From: Maribacter forsetii DSM 18668
GTDB taxonomy: Bacteria > Bacteroidota > Bacteroidia > Flavobacteriales > Flavobacteriaceae
Assembly: GCF_000744105.1 (NCBI RefSeq)
Contig: NZ_JQLH01000001.1
Coordinates: 3,632,501 to 3,696,500, forward strand
Direction of reading: 5' to 3'
Length of the DNA: 64,000 bases
How positions within the stretch are numbered: the stretch's first letter is position 1; every line of letters begins with the position of its first letter. The notes below the pieces were generated by a model. That model searched no databases and was not told where the DNA came from. It worked only from the letters and a program-made list of their open reading frames with translations. Positions 10,894 to 20,425 of the stretch are shown here, one piece after another. The position numbers and the translations under genes are program-made.

Positions 10894-12228
10894 TTATAGG
10901 TTCTTTACACAGTTCTTAAATTGATCGCCGCGATCCTCATAGTTCTTAAACAAATCGAAACTTGCACATGCCGGTGATAACAAAACCGTATCACCACGCT
11001 CTGCAATTTTATAAGCCACTTTAACAGCTTCTTCCATGGCATAGGTTTCTACCAATAGATCCACAGCATTACCGAATACATGCTTGATTTTTTCATTATC
11101 CTCACCTAAGCAAATAATCGCTTTTACTTTTTCACGTACCAATGGCATTAACTCCATGTACTCATTGCCCTTATCTACACCACCTACGATCCAAACAGTA
11201 GGTGTTTTCATGCTATCCAATGCGTAATAAGCAGCGTTTACATTCGTTGCTTTTGAGTCATTGATATATTCCACATGATGTATTTTCAACACCTTTTCCA
11301 AACGGTGGGGAGCCCCTTGAAAATTAGAAACACAAGCTCTTATAGTTTCCTTACGGATACCGACTAATTTGGCAATTGTTGCCGCTGCCATTGTGTTCTT
11401 TACATTGTGCTGACCTTCTAAGGCCAAAGTGTTCTTCGTCATGCTAATAGTATCTGTTGTTGTTTTTATTATTATCTCGCTTTGTTCTATAAATGCGCCT
11501 TGTTCAAATACTTTATTCAATGAAAAGGGCATTAATTTTGATTTAACCGGGTGCTTGTTCAGCCATTCTACCAAAACTGTATCATCTGCATCATAAATCA
11601 AATAATCGTTTTCGTCTTGGTTTTCTGCAATTCTAAATTTCGATGCTATGTAGTTTTCAAACTCATACTCATACCGATCTAAGTGATCTGGTGTAATATT
11701 CGTAATCACGGCAATGTGTGGTTTAAAATCTACTATGCCGTCTAATTGAAAACTACTGATCTCAAGCACGTAATACTCAAAATCATTCTCTGCAACCATT
11801 TTCGCATAACTATCACCAATGTTTCCTGCCATACCCACTTTCAATTCGGCATTTGCCAAAATGTGGTTAGTTAGCATGGTAGTCGTTGTTTTTCCGTTGC
11901 TACCTGTGATACCAATGATTTTTGCATTGGTGTATTTTGATGCAAATTCTATCTCTGATATTACAGGAACACCTTTCGACACCAACTGCTTTACCAAGGG
12001 TACTTTGTCTGGTATACCCGGACTCTTCATTACCAAATCGGCTTTTAGTATGCGGTCTTCAGAATGCTGTTCTTCTTCCCAATCAATTCCAAAATGTTCA
12101 AGAACGTTTTTATACTTCTCTTTAATTTTTCCTTTATCGGATACAAAAACATCGTATCCTTTTTTCAATCCTAAAATGGCTGTTCCTACTCCACTTTCTC
12201 CTCCTCCAAGAACTACCAGTAATGCCAT
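10894..12228 (-). CDS. murD: UDP-N-acetylmuramoylalanine--D-glutamate ligase
   Basis: Mur ligase adding D-Glu in the cytoplasm. LGGGESGVGTA forms the N-terminal UDP-sugar site, ITGSNGKTTTTML at about 107-119 is the ATP loop, and NDSKATNVNAA is the Mur ligase NDS motif. It has 444 residues. Its start codon shares one base with the mraY stop codon (TAATG), so the two are translationally coupled. Confidence 0.98.
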   Translation of the reverse strand: MALLVVLGGGESGVGTAILGLKKGYDVFVSDKGKIKEKYKNVLEHFGIDWEEEQHSEDRILKADLVMKSPGIPDKVPLVKQLVSKGVPVISEIEFASKYTNAKIIGITGSNGKTTTTMLTNHILANAELKVGMAGNIGDSYAKMVAENDFEYYVLEISSFQLDGIVDFKPHIAVITNITPDHLDRYEYEFENYIASKFRIAENQDENDYLIYDADDTVLVEWLNKHPVKSKLMPFSLNKVFEQGAFIEQSEIIIKTTTDTISMTKNTLALEGQHNVKNTMAAATIAKLVGIRKETIRACVSNFQGAPHRLEKVLKIHHVEYINDSKATNVNAAYYALDSMKTPTVWIVGGVDKGNEYMELMPLVREKVKAIICLGEDNEKIKHVFGNAVDLLVETYAMEEAVKVAYKIAERGDTVLLSPACASFDLFKNYEDRGDQFKNCVKNL

Positions 12229-13448
12229 TATCTAATTTTTAAGGTCACTACAGTTACAATTGCCAATAGTATACCTACAATCCAAAAACGGGTTACGATC
12301 TTACTTTCGTGGTATCCCATTTTTTGATAATGGTGATGTAATGGAGACATTAAAAATATACGTCTACCCTCACCAAATTTTTTCTTTGTGTATTTAAAAT
12401 ACCCTACTTGTATCATCACTGAAAGCGACTCCGCAAAGAAGATTCCGCATAACACGGGTATCAATAATTCTTTACGTACTATAATTGCGATTACGGCAAT
12501 TACTCCACCAATGGTTAAACTACCCGTATCTCCCATAAACACTTGTGCTGGAAATGCATTGTACCATAAGAACCCGATTAATGCACCTGCAAAGGCGGTA
12601 ATGAATACTAGCAACTCACCTACTCGTGGTATGTACATTATGTCTAAATAATCAGAAAAAATAATGTTACCAGATACCAAGGCAAAAATGCCCAGCGTAA
12701 ATACAATAATTGCGGATGTACCTGCCGCAAGTCCGTCTATTCCATCAGTTAAATTTGCGCCGTTAGATACTGCAGTTACTATCAAAATGATAATTGGTAT
12801 AAACAGTAACCACGCATATTCTTTTGCTCCATCGCCCGCCCATGATATTAGACTACCATAATCAAACTCATTGTTCTTAAAAAAAGGTACCGTAGTCATG
12901 GTCGACTTTATCTCAGCGCCTTTTACTTGTTCTACCGTATAGTCTTGCGTAATAATTGTTTTGTCATGATCACGCATGGTCACCTCTGGGTGAAAATAAA
13001 GTACTGCACCTACTATTAGCCCTAATACTATCTGACCTAAGACCTTAAAACGACCTTTTAACCCTTCTTTATTCTTTTTAAATACTTTGATGTAATCATC
13101 TAAAAAGCCAATTGCTCCCATCCACAACGTGGTGAATATCAGTAGTATAATATAAATATTCTCTAACCTCGCAAACAGCAATACCGGTATCAATGTGGAC
13201 ATGATGATGATAACCCCACCCATTGTTGGCGTACCTGCTTTTTGCTTTTGACCATCCAGACCTAAATCGCGAATAGTCTCTCCTACTTGTTGCTTTTGTA
13301 AAAATAGAATTACACGCTTACCGTACACTGTCGCAATCATCAATGAAAACAGAATAGCCATTGCCGCACGGAATGTGCTGAACTGAAACAGCGAAGCTCC
13401 AGGCAACTGGTATTGTTTTTCTAAATATTCGAACAGGTAGGTTAACAT
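12228..13448 (-). CDS. mraY: Phospho-N-acetylmuramoyl-pentapeptide transferase MraY
   Basis: Integral membrane enzyme that makes lipid I from UDP-MurNAc-pentapeptide and undecaprenyl phosphate. The GFLDDYIKV aspartate motif, NLTDGIDGLAAG and SPLHHHYQ motifs of the family are all present, among about ten transmembrane segments. The 406-residue length exceeds the ~360 of E. coli because of an insertion after the fourth segment (around FHPEVTMRDHDKTIITQDYT); this longer form is common in Bacteroidota. Confidence 0.98.
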   Translation of the reverse strand: MLTYLFEYLEKQYQLPGASLFQFSTFRAAMAILFSLMIATVYGKRVILFLQKQQVGETIRDLGLDGQKQKAGTPTMGGVIIIMSTLIPVLLFARLENIYIILLIFTTLWMGAIGFLDDYIKVFKKNKEGLKGRFKVLGQIVLGLIVGAVLYFHPEVTMRDHDKTIITQDYTVEQVKGAEIKSTMTTVPFFKNNEFDYGSLISWAGDGAKEYAWLLFIPIIILIVTAVSNGANLTDGIDGLAAGTSAIIVFTLGIFALVSGNIIFSDYLDIMYIPRVGELLVFITAFAGALIGFLWYNAFPAQVFMGDTGSLTIGGVIAVIAIIVRKELLIPVLCGIFFAESLSVMIQVGYFKYTKKKFGEGRRIFLMSPLHHHYQKMGYHESKIVTRFWIVGILLAIVTVVTLKIR

Positions 13449-13479
13449 ATAATCTGTATTCTTTGCTACTAAGCTTTGG

Positions 13480-14943
13480 TTATTTTTCTAAGCTTGCTAA
13501 AAGCTCTTTTACTATTTTAAAATCGTCGAAATCTATGCGTACGCCATTGGTTTCTTGGTAGGTCTCATGACCTTTGCCGGCTACTAATATGATATCGTTA
13601 TCGTCTGCTAGTTGACATGCCGTTTTTATGGCTTGCTCCCTATTTTCAATGGATAAAATCTTCTTTACATTCTGAGGTTCTACCCCCGCCTCCATTTCTG
13701 CAATAATTTCAGTAGGGGATTCAGTTCTAGGATTATCTGAAGTGAGAATAACTTTATTACTCATTTCAGATGCGATATTACCCATTACCGGACGCTTTGA
13801 TCTGTCTCTATCGCCACCACACCCCACAACGGTGATGACGTTTTCATTTCCAGTTCTCAACGTGTTGATTGTCTCAAGCACATTTTTTAGGGCGTCCGGC
13901 GTATGGGCATAATCAACTATAGCCGTAATTCTTTTCTTAGATATATAATATTGAAACCTTCCATCTACATTCTCCAATTCACTCAACAAGCGAAGGGTTT
14001 CTAATTGCTCCAATCCCAATAAATCTGCTGTCGCAAAAATCGCTAGCATATTATAGGCATTGAAATGACCTATTAATTTTGTCCATAGCTCATGATCATT
14101 GATTTTCAACAATTGACCGTCGAACTGATTTTCTAAAATCTGTGCTCTGTAATCTGCATAGTTCTTTAAGGCGTAGCTTGCTTTTCTAGCCTTAGTATTC
14201 TGCAACATGACCAAACCATTCTTATCATCTACATTAGTCAATGCAAATGCCGTTTTTGGCAACTGATCAAACAATATCTTTTTAGTATCGCGGTACTCTG
14301 CAAATGTTTTATGATAGTCTAGATGATCATGAGACAGATTCGTAAAAATTGCCCCTTCAAACACCAAACCTTCGGTTCTTTTCTGGTGAATACCATGAGA
14401 ACTTACTTCCATAAAGCAATACTCTACACCGGCATCGTTCATCAATTTTAAATGCTGATTGATCACCAATGCATCAGGAGTAGTATGTTTTGTTGGATAA
14501 ACCGTATCATCTACCATGATTTTAATGGTGGACAACAAGCCTACTTTGTATCCTGCTTTTTTAAATAACTGATATAACAAACTAGATACCGTGGTTTTAC
14601 CATTGGTACCCGTAACACCTACTAATTTTAAATTTTTTGATGGTGTACCGTAGTAATTTGAAGCCATCAATGCCAATGCCTGATTACCACTTTCTACTTG
14701 CACATACGTTACATCATCTATCATCTCAGCTGGTAACTGCTCGCAAACTATTGCTCTTGCACCTGCAGCAACTACCTGATCAATATATTTATGACCATCG
14801 GTCAACGTGCCTTTTATAGCTACGAAGGCATCAGATTTTTGCACCTCGCGAGAATCAAAACGAACTGATGCTATATCACAAGAGGTAGTACCGCTAACAG
14901 CAGTAATACGCACTCCATATAATATGTCCTTTAATTGCATCAT
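13480..14943 (-). CDS. murE: UDP-MurNAc-tripeptide synthetase MurE (meso-DAP type)
   Basis: Mur ligase that adds the third stem-peptide residue. The ATP loop GTNGKTT is at 112-118, the KHTTPDAL region binds the UDP-dipeptide, and the TSDNPRTESP segment holds the DNPR motif that marks specificity for meso-diaminopimelate rather than lysine. It has 487 residues. The start overlaps the ftsI stop by 4 bp (ATGA). Confidence 0.97.
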   Translation of the reverse strand: MMQLKDILYGVRITAVSGTTSCDIASVRFDSREVQKSDAFVAIKGTLTDGHKYIDQVVAAGARAIVCEQLPAEMIDDVTYVQVESGNQALALMASNYYGTPSKNLKLVGVTGTNGKTTVSSLLYQLFKKAGYKVGLLSTIKIMVDDTVYPTKHTTPDALVINQHLKLMNDAGVEYCFMEVSSHGIHQKRTEGLVFEGAIFTNLSHDHLDYHKTFAEYRDTKKILFDQLPKTAFALTNVDDKNGLVMLQNTKARKASYALKNYADYRAQILENQFDGQLLKINDHELWTKLIGHFNAYNMLAIFATADLLGLEQLETLRLLSELENVDGRFQYYISKKRITAIVDYAHTPDALKNVLETINTLRTGNENVITVVGCGGDRDRSKRPVMGNIASEMSNKVILTSDNPRTESPTEIIAEMEAGVEPQNVKKILSIENREQAIKTACQLADDNDIILVAGKGHETYQETNGVRIDFDDFKIVKELLASLEK

Positions 14944-16946
14944 ATTAATTCTAATACTATTTTTTTCACTGATTTTAAATCGGTGCCTTTGGTAATGGAC
15001 TGTTTTTTTACCTTGCCATTTCCTCTTACCTCTACTTCAATACCCAAATTCTCAAGAATTGCAACGGCATCCATACCACACATACCTTTTACATTTGGCA
15101 TTGCAGCATATTTTGCCTGTGCCACCTTATAGTATCCTTGGTGAGAATCTTCATTTTTAGCGATCAACACATTTTTTACATCTACCTCACTTGTTAAAGG
15201 TGATGTTGCATATACTTTTTGTGCTACAGATTTAAATACCGGACCAGATACATCTGCACCATAATACCCAACACTTTTGTCTGGCTTATGGATTACCACT
15301 ATACAAGAGTATTTTGGATCATCTGCCGGAAAATATCCTGCGAACGAAGAAACATATTCATACTTCGACCTATCCTTAGACACATAATTCGTCTGAGTTG
15401 TACCCGTTTTTCCCGCCATAGAGAAATTCTTTGAATACATACGGTGACCCGTTCCATGGTCTTTCTCCACTACATTCTTTAATATCTGCTGTACTTTCTT
15501 TACGGTGGACTGAGAACAAATTGCAGGGTTCAATACCTTTTTATCAAACTTCTCAATCGTCTTGTTCCACTCTTTTACTTCTTTCAACAAACGCGGCTTT
15601 ACCATTTCGCCATTATTTGCAATAGCATTATAGAATGCCAATGTTTGTAGCGGAGTCATAGATACCTCATAGCCATAAGCCATTTGCGCCAATGAAAGAC
15701 CTGACCATCCTTTATCACCTGGGTAACGCAGAACAGGTTTTCCTTCGCCAACTACCGGAAGTCCTAATTCTTTATGGATACCCATGCTCATTAATCTGTT
15801 CACATATTTCTCTGGGTCATTCTTATACCCTTCATGAATCATTTTAGCAAAGGCAACATTTGACGACACCTCAAAAGCTTCTGACATGGTAATTTCACCG
15901 TGACCTCCACGTTTGGTATCCCTAATAGTATGCTTATATAATTTCCAAGCTCCTTTTTCGGTATCAATAACAGAACTGGTATCTATCACCTTATCTTCTA
16001 AAGCAGCCACCAAATTCACTAATTTAAAAGTAGAACCAGGCTCGTGAGATTCACCGATGGCGTAATTCAATCGCTCGTAATATTTACCTTCTGAGGTCTG
16101 ACCCAAATTCGATATCGCCTTTACCTCACCCGTTTTCACTTCCATTACGATTACCGTACCGTGATCCGCTTGATATTTCTCTAACTGACCCAATAATGCA
16201 TGGTGCGCTATATCTTGTATATTAATGTCTATAGTAGAATACACATCATAACCATCTTTTGGCTCAATGATATTATCGTTACCAATTGGCTTCCACTGTC
16301 CCTTTGCGATTTTTTGCTTTAAACGCTTCCCTGAAATTCCTCTTAGGTATTCCCCAAAAGCACCTTCCATACCCACTCGAGTATAATATCCGTTTTCATC
16401 TACACGCTCATACCCAACACTACGCTCGGCAATTTTACCTAAAGGATGCTCTCTTTTCGTTTTCTGCTCAATAATGAGTCCGCCTTTGAACGCTCCTTTA
16501 TTGAATAGCGGAAATTCCTTTACTGCCATATATTCAGAATAATCTAGATTACGCACAATTAGCGCATACCTATTTTTATTCTCTCTCGCTTTTCTTAAAA
16601 GTTGCTGATAATGAGAAGACGTTTTACCAAATTGCTTGGCCAAGGCATCTGCCAATGGTTTTACATTTTCTTTAAAATCTTCACTACTTACCGTTACGGC
16701 ATCAAAACGTATAGTGTATTTAGATACTGAAGTTGCCAAAAGGCTACCGTCATCTGAATATAGGTTACCTCTATTCGGCTCAATGGTGAACATACGCTCG
16801 GTACGCGTATCTGCCAATGCCTGGTATTTTTCGCCATCTACAATTTGAATAGAAACCAGCTTAAACAACACAGCACCCGCAAAGAGCACCATGAAACCCG
16901 CCACTATGTAGAGCCTTTTTAATATGCTTTTATCCGTCGCTGCCAT
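14940..16946 (-). CDS. ftsI: Penicillin-binding protein FtsI (class B, PASTA-tailed)
   Basis: Septal transpeptidase. One N-terminal membrane anchor (about 10-32), a PBP dimerisation domain (about 55-210), then the transpeptidase domain with catalytic STFK at 305-308, SSN at 361-363 and KTG at 513-515. A C-terminal PASTA domain follows (about 608-668, AAMPNVKGMCGMDAV). It has 668 residues. It overlaps the upstream ftsL-like gene by one base. PASTA-tailed FtsI is typical of Bacteroidota. Confidence 0.97.
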   Translation of the reverse strand: MAATDKSILKRLYIVAGFMVLFAGAVLFKLVSIQIVDGEKYQALADTRTERMFTIEPNRGNLYSDDGSLLATSVSKYTIRFDAVTVSSEDFKENVKPLADALAKQFGKTSSHYQQLLRKARENKNRYALIVRNLDYSEYMAVKEFPLFNKGAFKGGLIIEQKTKREHPLGKIAERSVGYERVDENGYYTRVGMEGAFGEYLRGISGKRLKQKIAKGQWKPIGNDNIIEPKDGYDVYSTIDINIQDIAHHALLGQLEKYQADHGTVIVMEVKTGEVKAISNLGQTSEGKYYERLNYAIGESHEPGSTFKLVNLVAALEDKVIDTSSVIDTEKGAWKLYKHTIRDTKRGGHGEITMSEAFEVSSNVAFAKMIHEGYKNDPEKYVNRLMSMGIHKELGLPVVGEGKPVLRYPGDKGWSGLSLAQMAYGYEVSMTPLQTLAFYNAIANNGEMVKPRLLKEVKEWNKTIEKFDKKVLNPAICSQSTVKKVQQILKNVVEKDHGTGHRMYSKNFSMAGKTGTTQTNYVSKDRSKYEYVSSFAGYFPADDPKYSCIVVIHKPDKSVGYYGADVSGPVFKSVAQKVYATSPLTSEVDVKNVLIAKNEDSHQGYYKVAQAKYAAMPNVKGMCGMDAVAILENLGIEVEVRGNGKVKKQSITKGTDLKSVKKIVLELI

Positions 16947-17287
16947 TATTCCTCCTCTTTTAAAGATTTCACCTTAATTTTCTGCGGGGGATTCTCTGAA
17001 GGATACAGTCCTTTTTCCGATATTTTACCGGTAATGCTCGATTCTAATTTTAGCTGCTGCACATCTGATCGCATATCTACGAACTCATTACGCAACTCTT
17101 TTACTTCTTCATTCAATAAAGCAATGCGGTGTACTTTTTGATCGGCACTATGAGAGCTACTGATCATAACCGTTGCCAAAAACGAAATGAAAATAATGAA
17201 CAGCCAATTTTTAGGGGCGTCATCGCTCACCAAAAATTTACCCTTCAAAAGGTCAAAAACACCTGTTTTCACTTTACTTTTCGCCAT
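16946..17287 (-). CDS. ftsL: FtsL-like division protein
   Basis: A 113-residue bitopic protein: basic cytoplasmic N-terminus, one transmembrane helix at about 27-44 (NWLFIIFISFLATVMIS), then a short coiled coil (VHRIALLNEEVKELRNEFVDMRSDV). Size, topology and the position between rsmH and ftsI are those of FtsL, the leucine-zipper partner of FtsQ and FtsB. Sequence similarity alone would be too weak to say so. It overlaps rsmH by 14 bp. Confidence 0.85.
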   Translation of the reverse strand: MAKSKVKTGVFDLLKGKFLVSDDAPKNWLFIIFISFLATVMISSSHSADQKVHRIALLNEEVKELRNEFVDMRSDVQQLKLESSITGKISEKGLYPSENPPQKIKVKSLKEEE

Positions 17288-18194
17288 TACGCTCTGCTAT
17301 TCTTAATTTTGCACTACGTGCTCTGTTATTCAATTTTATTTCCTCTTTAGTCGGCACTATCAATCCACCAACCTTTTTTAACGGTACATCTATATTGCCG
17401 TAAAAATCTTTTTCCGGCTCTCCTTCAAACTGTCCTGCTCTTATAAATCTTTTTACAAGCCTGTCTTCTAAAGAGTGGTAGCTAATTACACTTAGCCTTC
17501 CTTTTTCATTCAATAAACCTGGAGCCTGCTCCAAAAACTCTTTGATCACTTCTATCTCTTGATTCACCTCTATGCGAATCGCTTGATATATCTGTGCCAA
17601 TATTTTATGTTGCCTATGTTCCGGCAAAAACTGCTTCAACACTGTTTTCAATGCATCGGTAGTCTGTATCTCTTCTTCTTCCCTACTGGCAACAATTACT
17701 TTTGCCATGGCGTTCGCGTTTCTAATATCGCCGTACTCGAACAACACCTTACGCAAGTCATCATATGAGTACTTATTCACTACCTCAAAAGCTGATAGTG
17801 TATTGCGCTTGCTCATTCGCATATCCAAATCCGCATCAAAACGCGTAGAGAATCCTCTTTCCGCTTGATCAAACTGATGCGATGACACTCCGTAATCCGC
17901 AAGAATACCATCTACCTTCTTTATGCCATAGAACTTTAAAAACTGGGTGATGTATCTAAAATTCTCCGCTATCAGCGTAAATCTTGGGTCACCTAATGCA
18001 TTTGCCTGCGCATCCTCATCTTGATCAAAGGCATATAATTTGCCTTCCTTGCCCAATCTTTTTAATATCTCTTTAGAGTGACCGCCACCACCAAATGTCA
18101 CATCTACATATATACCATCTTCTTTGATGTTTAAACCGTCTACCGATTCTTTCAGCAATACAGGATTATGATACATCTCCACTTGGTTTTTCAC
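17274..18194 (-). CDS. rsmH: 16S rRNA (cytosine1402-N4)-methyltransferase RsmH
   Basis: SAM-dependent methyltransferase (formerly MraW), 306 residues. YVDVTFGGGGHSKEIL is the SAM-binding motif, GILADYGVSSHQFD and ERGFSTRFDADLDMRM are family signatures, and the C-terminal SYHSLEDRLVKRF is also conserved. It overlaps mraZ by 29 bp, so expression is probably coupled. Confidence 0.98.
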   Translation of the reverse strand: MKNQVEMYHNPVLLKESVDGLNIKEDGIYVDVTFGGGGHSKEILKRLGKEGKLYAFDQDEDAQANALGDPRFTLIAENFRYITQFLKFYGIKKVDGILADYGVSSHQFDQAERGFSTRFDADLDMRMSKRNTLSAFEVVNKYSYDDLRKVLFEYGDIRNANAMAKVIVASREEEEIQTTDALKTVLKQFLPEHRQHKILAQIYQAIRIEVNQEIEVIKEFLEQAPGLLNEKGRLSVISYHSLEDRLVKRFIRAGQFEGEPEKDFYGNIDVPLKKVGGLIVPTKEEIKLNNRARSAKLRIAERNGEK

Positions 18195-18639
18195 CTAACA
18201 TTACACGCTTTGCCAACTTCACCTTCTCTTCTTTCGTTGCGTTTATAGATTCGTCATACGCCTTCTTGTCCCAAATCTCTAATCTTTTACCAATTGGTGC
18301 AATCACCACTTCTTTGGTAATACCACCTAATGAAATAATGTCTTTAGGTATCAATAATCTACCGGTAGCATCTACTTCTACTTGACGAAGCCCCGCAGTA
18401 TACATTCTTATGAACTGTAGGTTTTCTTCATCGAACCTGCTCTTTTCGTTCAATTCTGCCATTACTCTGTGCCACTCGTAAGCAGGGTATAATTCTAAAC
18501 ACTCGCTCAAATATGATTTTTTGATAAAGAAGCCATCTTTTAAGATCGGAGCCACTTGATTGCGCAGCGCAACAGGGAGCATAATACGCCCCTTAGCATC
18601 AGCTTTGCAGTTAAATGTCCCAAAGAAAAAGATGTCCAA
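18166..18639 (-). CDS. mraZ: Transcriptional regulator MraZ, TTG start
   Basis: Two SpoVT/AbrB-like halves, each with a DA[KT]GR motif (ADAKGRIMLP near residue 13 and VDATGRLLIP in the second half). MraZ binds DNA and autoregulates the dcw operon. I set the start at the TTG at 18639-18637, giving 157 residues beginning MDIFFFGTFNCKADAKGR, which is the usual family length and N-terminus. The open frame runs on to an ATG at 18831, but the extra ~64 residues match nothing in the family and a good promoter (-7 box at 18666-18673) lies inside that extension. Confidence 0.9.
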   Translation of the reverse strand: MDIFFFGTFNCKADAKGRIMLPVALRNQVAPILKDGFFIKKSYLSECLELYPAYEWHRVMAELNEKSRFDEENLQFIRMYTAGLRQVEVDATGRLLIPKDIISLGGITKEVVIAPIGKRLEIWDKKAYDESINATKEEKVKLAKRVMLGEKPSGDVS

Positions 18640-18665
18640 ATTGGTTCTGTTTAGTTTATATAACT

Positions 18666-18673
18666 CAAATATA
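18666..18673 (-). promoter_or_regulatory. dcw operon promoter (-7 box)
   Basis: TATATTTG on the minus strand, an exact TAnnTTTG box, about 27 bp upstream of the TTG start of mraZ. No clear TTG element is seen at the -33 position. It would drive mraZ and the following twelve genes. Confidence 0.6.
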
Positions 18674-18848
18674 TAAATATTATTACCACATTTTACCACT
18701 AAAAACCACTTTGTTAATAAATTACCCCACTTTTGAACACGTTTTTGCACTTCATCGGATTTTATGGGATAATTTTCCCACTCAGCCCCTAAATCTTGAA
18801 AAAGTGAATTCTTAAAGTTTCTTGTGGTCACCTTATCGAAAAGAGTTG

Positions 18849-18878
18849 TTTGCTATTCTCGGTAATTACCTATATTTG
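18849..18878 (+). promoter_or_regulatory. Promoter of alpha/beta hydrolase-engB operon
   Basis: TTTG at 18849-18852, an 18-bp spacer and TATATTTG at 18871-18878, 24 bp before the ATG at 18903. This fits the Bacteroidota consensus to within one base of spacing. Confidence 0.75.
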
Positions 18879-18902
18879 GACAATTACTGATGAGTAGTGC
18901 GC

Positions 18903-19667
18903 ATGGAAAACGAATTGATCAACGACGGAGGATTTAAGTATATAGAAAAAGGCGAAGGAAAACCCATTATTATTCTACACGGATTAATGGGCGGACTCAG
19001 TAATTTTGAGGGAGTGAATACTTATTTCCCTCCTAAAGGTTACAAAGTACTGATTCCTGAATTGCCCCTATACTCAATGCCGATGTTAAAGACAACGGTA
19101 AAGAATTTTGCCAAATACCTTAAGAAATTCATTGACTATAAAGAGCTGGATGATGTTATTCTTTTAGGCAACTCTTTAGGTGGCCATATTGGTCTTTTAC
19201 ACACCAAATTATACCCTGCCAAAGTAAAAGCTTTGGTGATTACCGGTAGTTCTGGACTTTATGAAAGCGCTATGGGCGATGGTTACCCAAAACGTGGTGA
19301 TTATGAGTTCATTAAAAAGAAGGCACAAGATGTTTTCTATGACCCGGCAGTTGCCACCAAAGAGATTGTAGATGAAGTTTTTGCTACGGTCAATGATCGT
19401 GTAAAATTGGTGAAGACTTTGGCAATTGCAAAAAGTGCCATTCGCCATAACATGGCGCAAGATCTACCTAGCATGAAAACCCCTACTTGTATTATATGGG
19501 GAAAAAATGATACGGTTACTCCGCCAGACGTTGCAGAACTGTTCGATGAGCTTTTACCTAATTCAGATTTATTTTGGATGGATAAATGTGGACATGCACC
19601 TATGATGGAGCACCCAGACCAATTCAATACCATTCTTGATGAGTGGTTGACGAAAAACAATTTCTAA
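18903..19667 (+). CDS. Alpha/beta hydrolase
   Basis: Alpha/beta-hydrolase fold protein of 254 residues. The oxyanion segment HGLMGGLSNF is at 26-35, the nucleophile elbow GNSLGG places Ser91, the acid is likely in WGKNDTVTPP, and the catalytic His is in the C-terminal KCGHAPMMEHP. The substrate cannot be read from sequence. An in-frame GTG at 18897 is possible, but the ATG at 18903 sits better behind the promoter. engB follows after 11 bp, so the two are likely co-transcribed. Confidence 0.9.
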   Translation: MENELINDGGFKYIEKGEGKPIIILHGLMGGLSNFEGVNTYFPPKGYKVLIPELPLYSMPMLKTTVKNFAKYLKKFIDYKELDDVILLGNSLGGHIGLLHTKLYPAKVKALVITGSSGLYESAMGDGYPKRGDYEFIKKKAQDVFYDPAVATKEIVDEVFATVNDRVKLVKTLAIAKSAIRHNMAQDLPSMKTPTCIIWGKNDTVTPPDVAELFDELLPNSDLFWMDKCGHAPMMEHPDQFNTILDEWLTKNNF

Positions 19668-19678
19668 ATACCCTACGG

Positions 19679-20293
19679 ATGAAAATAAAGTCGGCCGACT
19701 TTGTAATGAGCAACTCTGATGTTGCCAAATGCCCGAAAGAGCCTTTACCCGAGTACGCCTTTATTGGTCGTTCTAACGTTGGTAAGTCTTCTTTGATCAA
19801 TATGTTGACCGAGCGTAAAAGCTTGGCAAAAACATCTGGCAGACCTGGTAAGACACAATTGATCAACCATTTTAAAATCAATGAAAATTGGTTTCTGGTA
19901 GATTTACCCGGTTACGGTTATGCCCGTGTTTCTAAAAGAGATAAAAATACCTTTCAAAAATATATCACCAATTACTTTTTACAACGAGAGCAGCTAGTGT
20001 GTTCTTTTGTACTTGTAGATATTCGCCATGATCCACAACCTATAGATATGGAGTTCATGCAGTGGATGGGTGAAAACGGAGTACCTTTTGCCATTATCTT
20101 CACCAAAGCAGATAAATTGAAACCGAAAGCCATTGAGCGCCAGGTAAAACAATATCTGGACAAACTTTTAGCCGATATGTGGGAAGAAGCACCGCCACAT
20201 TTTGTAACCAGCTCTAGCCACCGTAGCGGTCGTGATGAAGTACTGGCGTACATAGATGATATCAACGAGAAGTTTTTTGAGGCAACGAAGTAG
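19679..20293 (+). CDS. engB: Ribosome biogenesis GTPase EngB (YihA/YsxC)
   Basis: TRAFAC-class GTPase needed for late 50S subunit assembly. G1 is GRSNVGKSS, G2/G3 include TSGRPGKTQ and DLPGYGYA, G4 is TKADK and G5 is SSSHRSGRDEV. I chose the ATG at 19679, giving 204 residues, because the family starts about there (MKIKSADFVMS); a GTG at 19643 would overlap the previous gene. The stop codon runs straight into a GTTGTTG repeat. Confidence 0.95.
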   Translation: MKIKSADFVMSNSDVAKCPKEPLPEYAFIGRSNVGKSSLINMLTERKSLAKTSGRPGKTQLINHFKINENWFLVDLPGYGYARVSKRDKNTFQKYITNYFLQREQLVCSFVLVDIRHDPQPIDMEFMQWMGENGVPFAIIFTKADKLKPKAIERQVKQYLDKLLADMWEEAPPHFVTSSSHRSGRDEVLAYIDDINEKFFEATK

Positions 20294-20315
20294 TTGTTGG
20301 TTGTTGGTTGTTCGT
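20291..20315 (+). repeat. Short heptamer array (GTTGTTG, 3 copies)
   Basis: Three copies of a 7-bp unit begin at the engB stop codon, followed immediately by the AACGC-TGC-GCGTT hairpin. Same composite layout as at 33.9-34.05 kb and 44.55-44.67 kb. Confidence 0.8.
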
Positions 20316-20425
20316 TTTTTAACGCTGCGCGTTTTTTGTATTAAGTACTTGTTCTAGTGTTCAGTTGGCAGTATCAGTTGGCAGTTTTTTTTAACGCTGC
20401 GCGTTTTTTGTATTAAGTATTAAGT
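20315..20425 (+). repeat. Two copies of the AACGCTGCGCGTT hairpin module
   Basis: A small palindrome AACGC-TGC-GCGTT followed by TTTT and GTATTAAGTA occurs at 20321-20346 and again at 20393-20418, with GGCAGT-type repeats between. The T-run makes each copy look like a weak terminator. Near-identical copies (AAACGC-TTC-GCGTTT) follow heptamer arrays at 34036 and 44655. Confidence 0.75.

Noticed and set aside
7252..15000. Missing murF, ddl or lpxC as a deletion in the dcw operon
   Set aside because: These genes are usually elsewhere in Bacteroidota; the genes present are contiguous and overlap, with no scar of a deletion.
18640..18831. Longer mraZ frame starting at ATG 18831
   Set aside because: The extension does not fit the MraZ family and contains the likely promoter.
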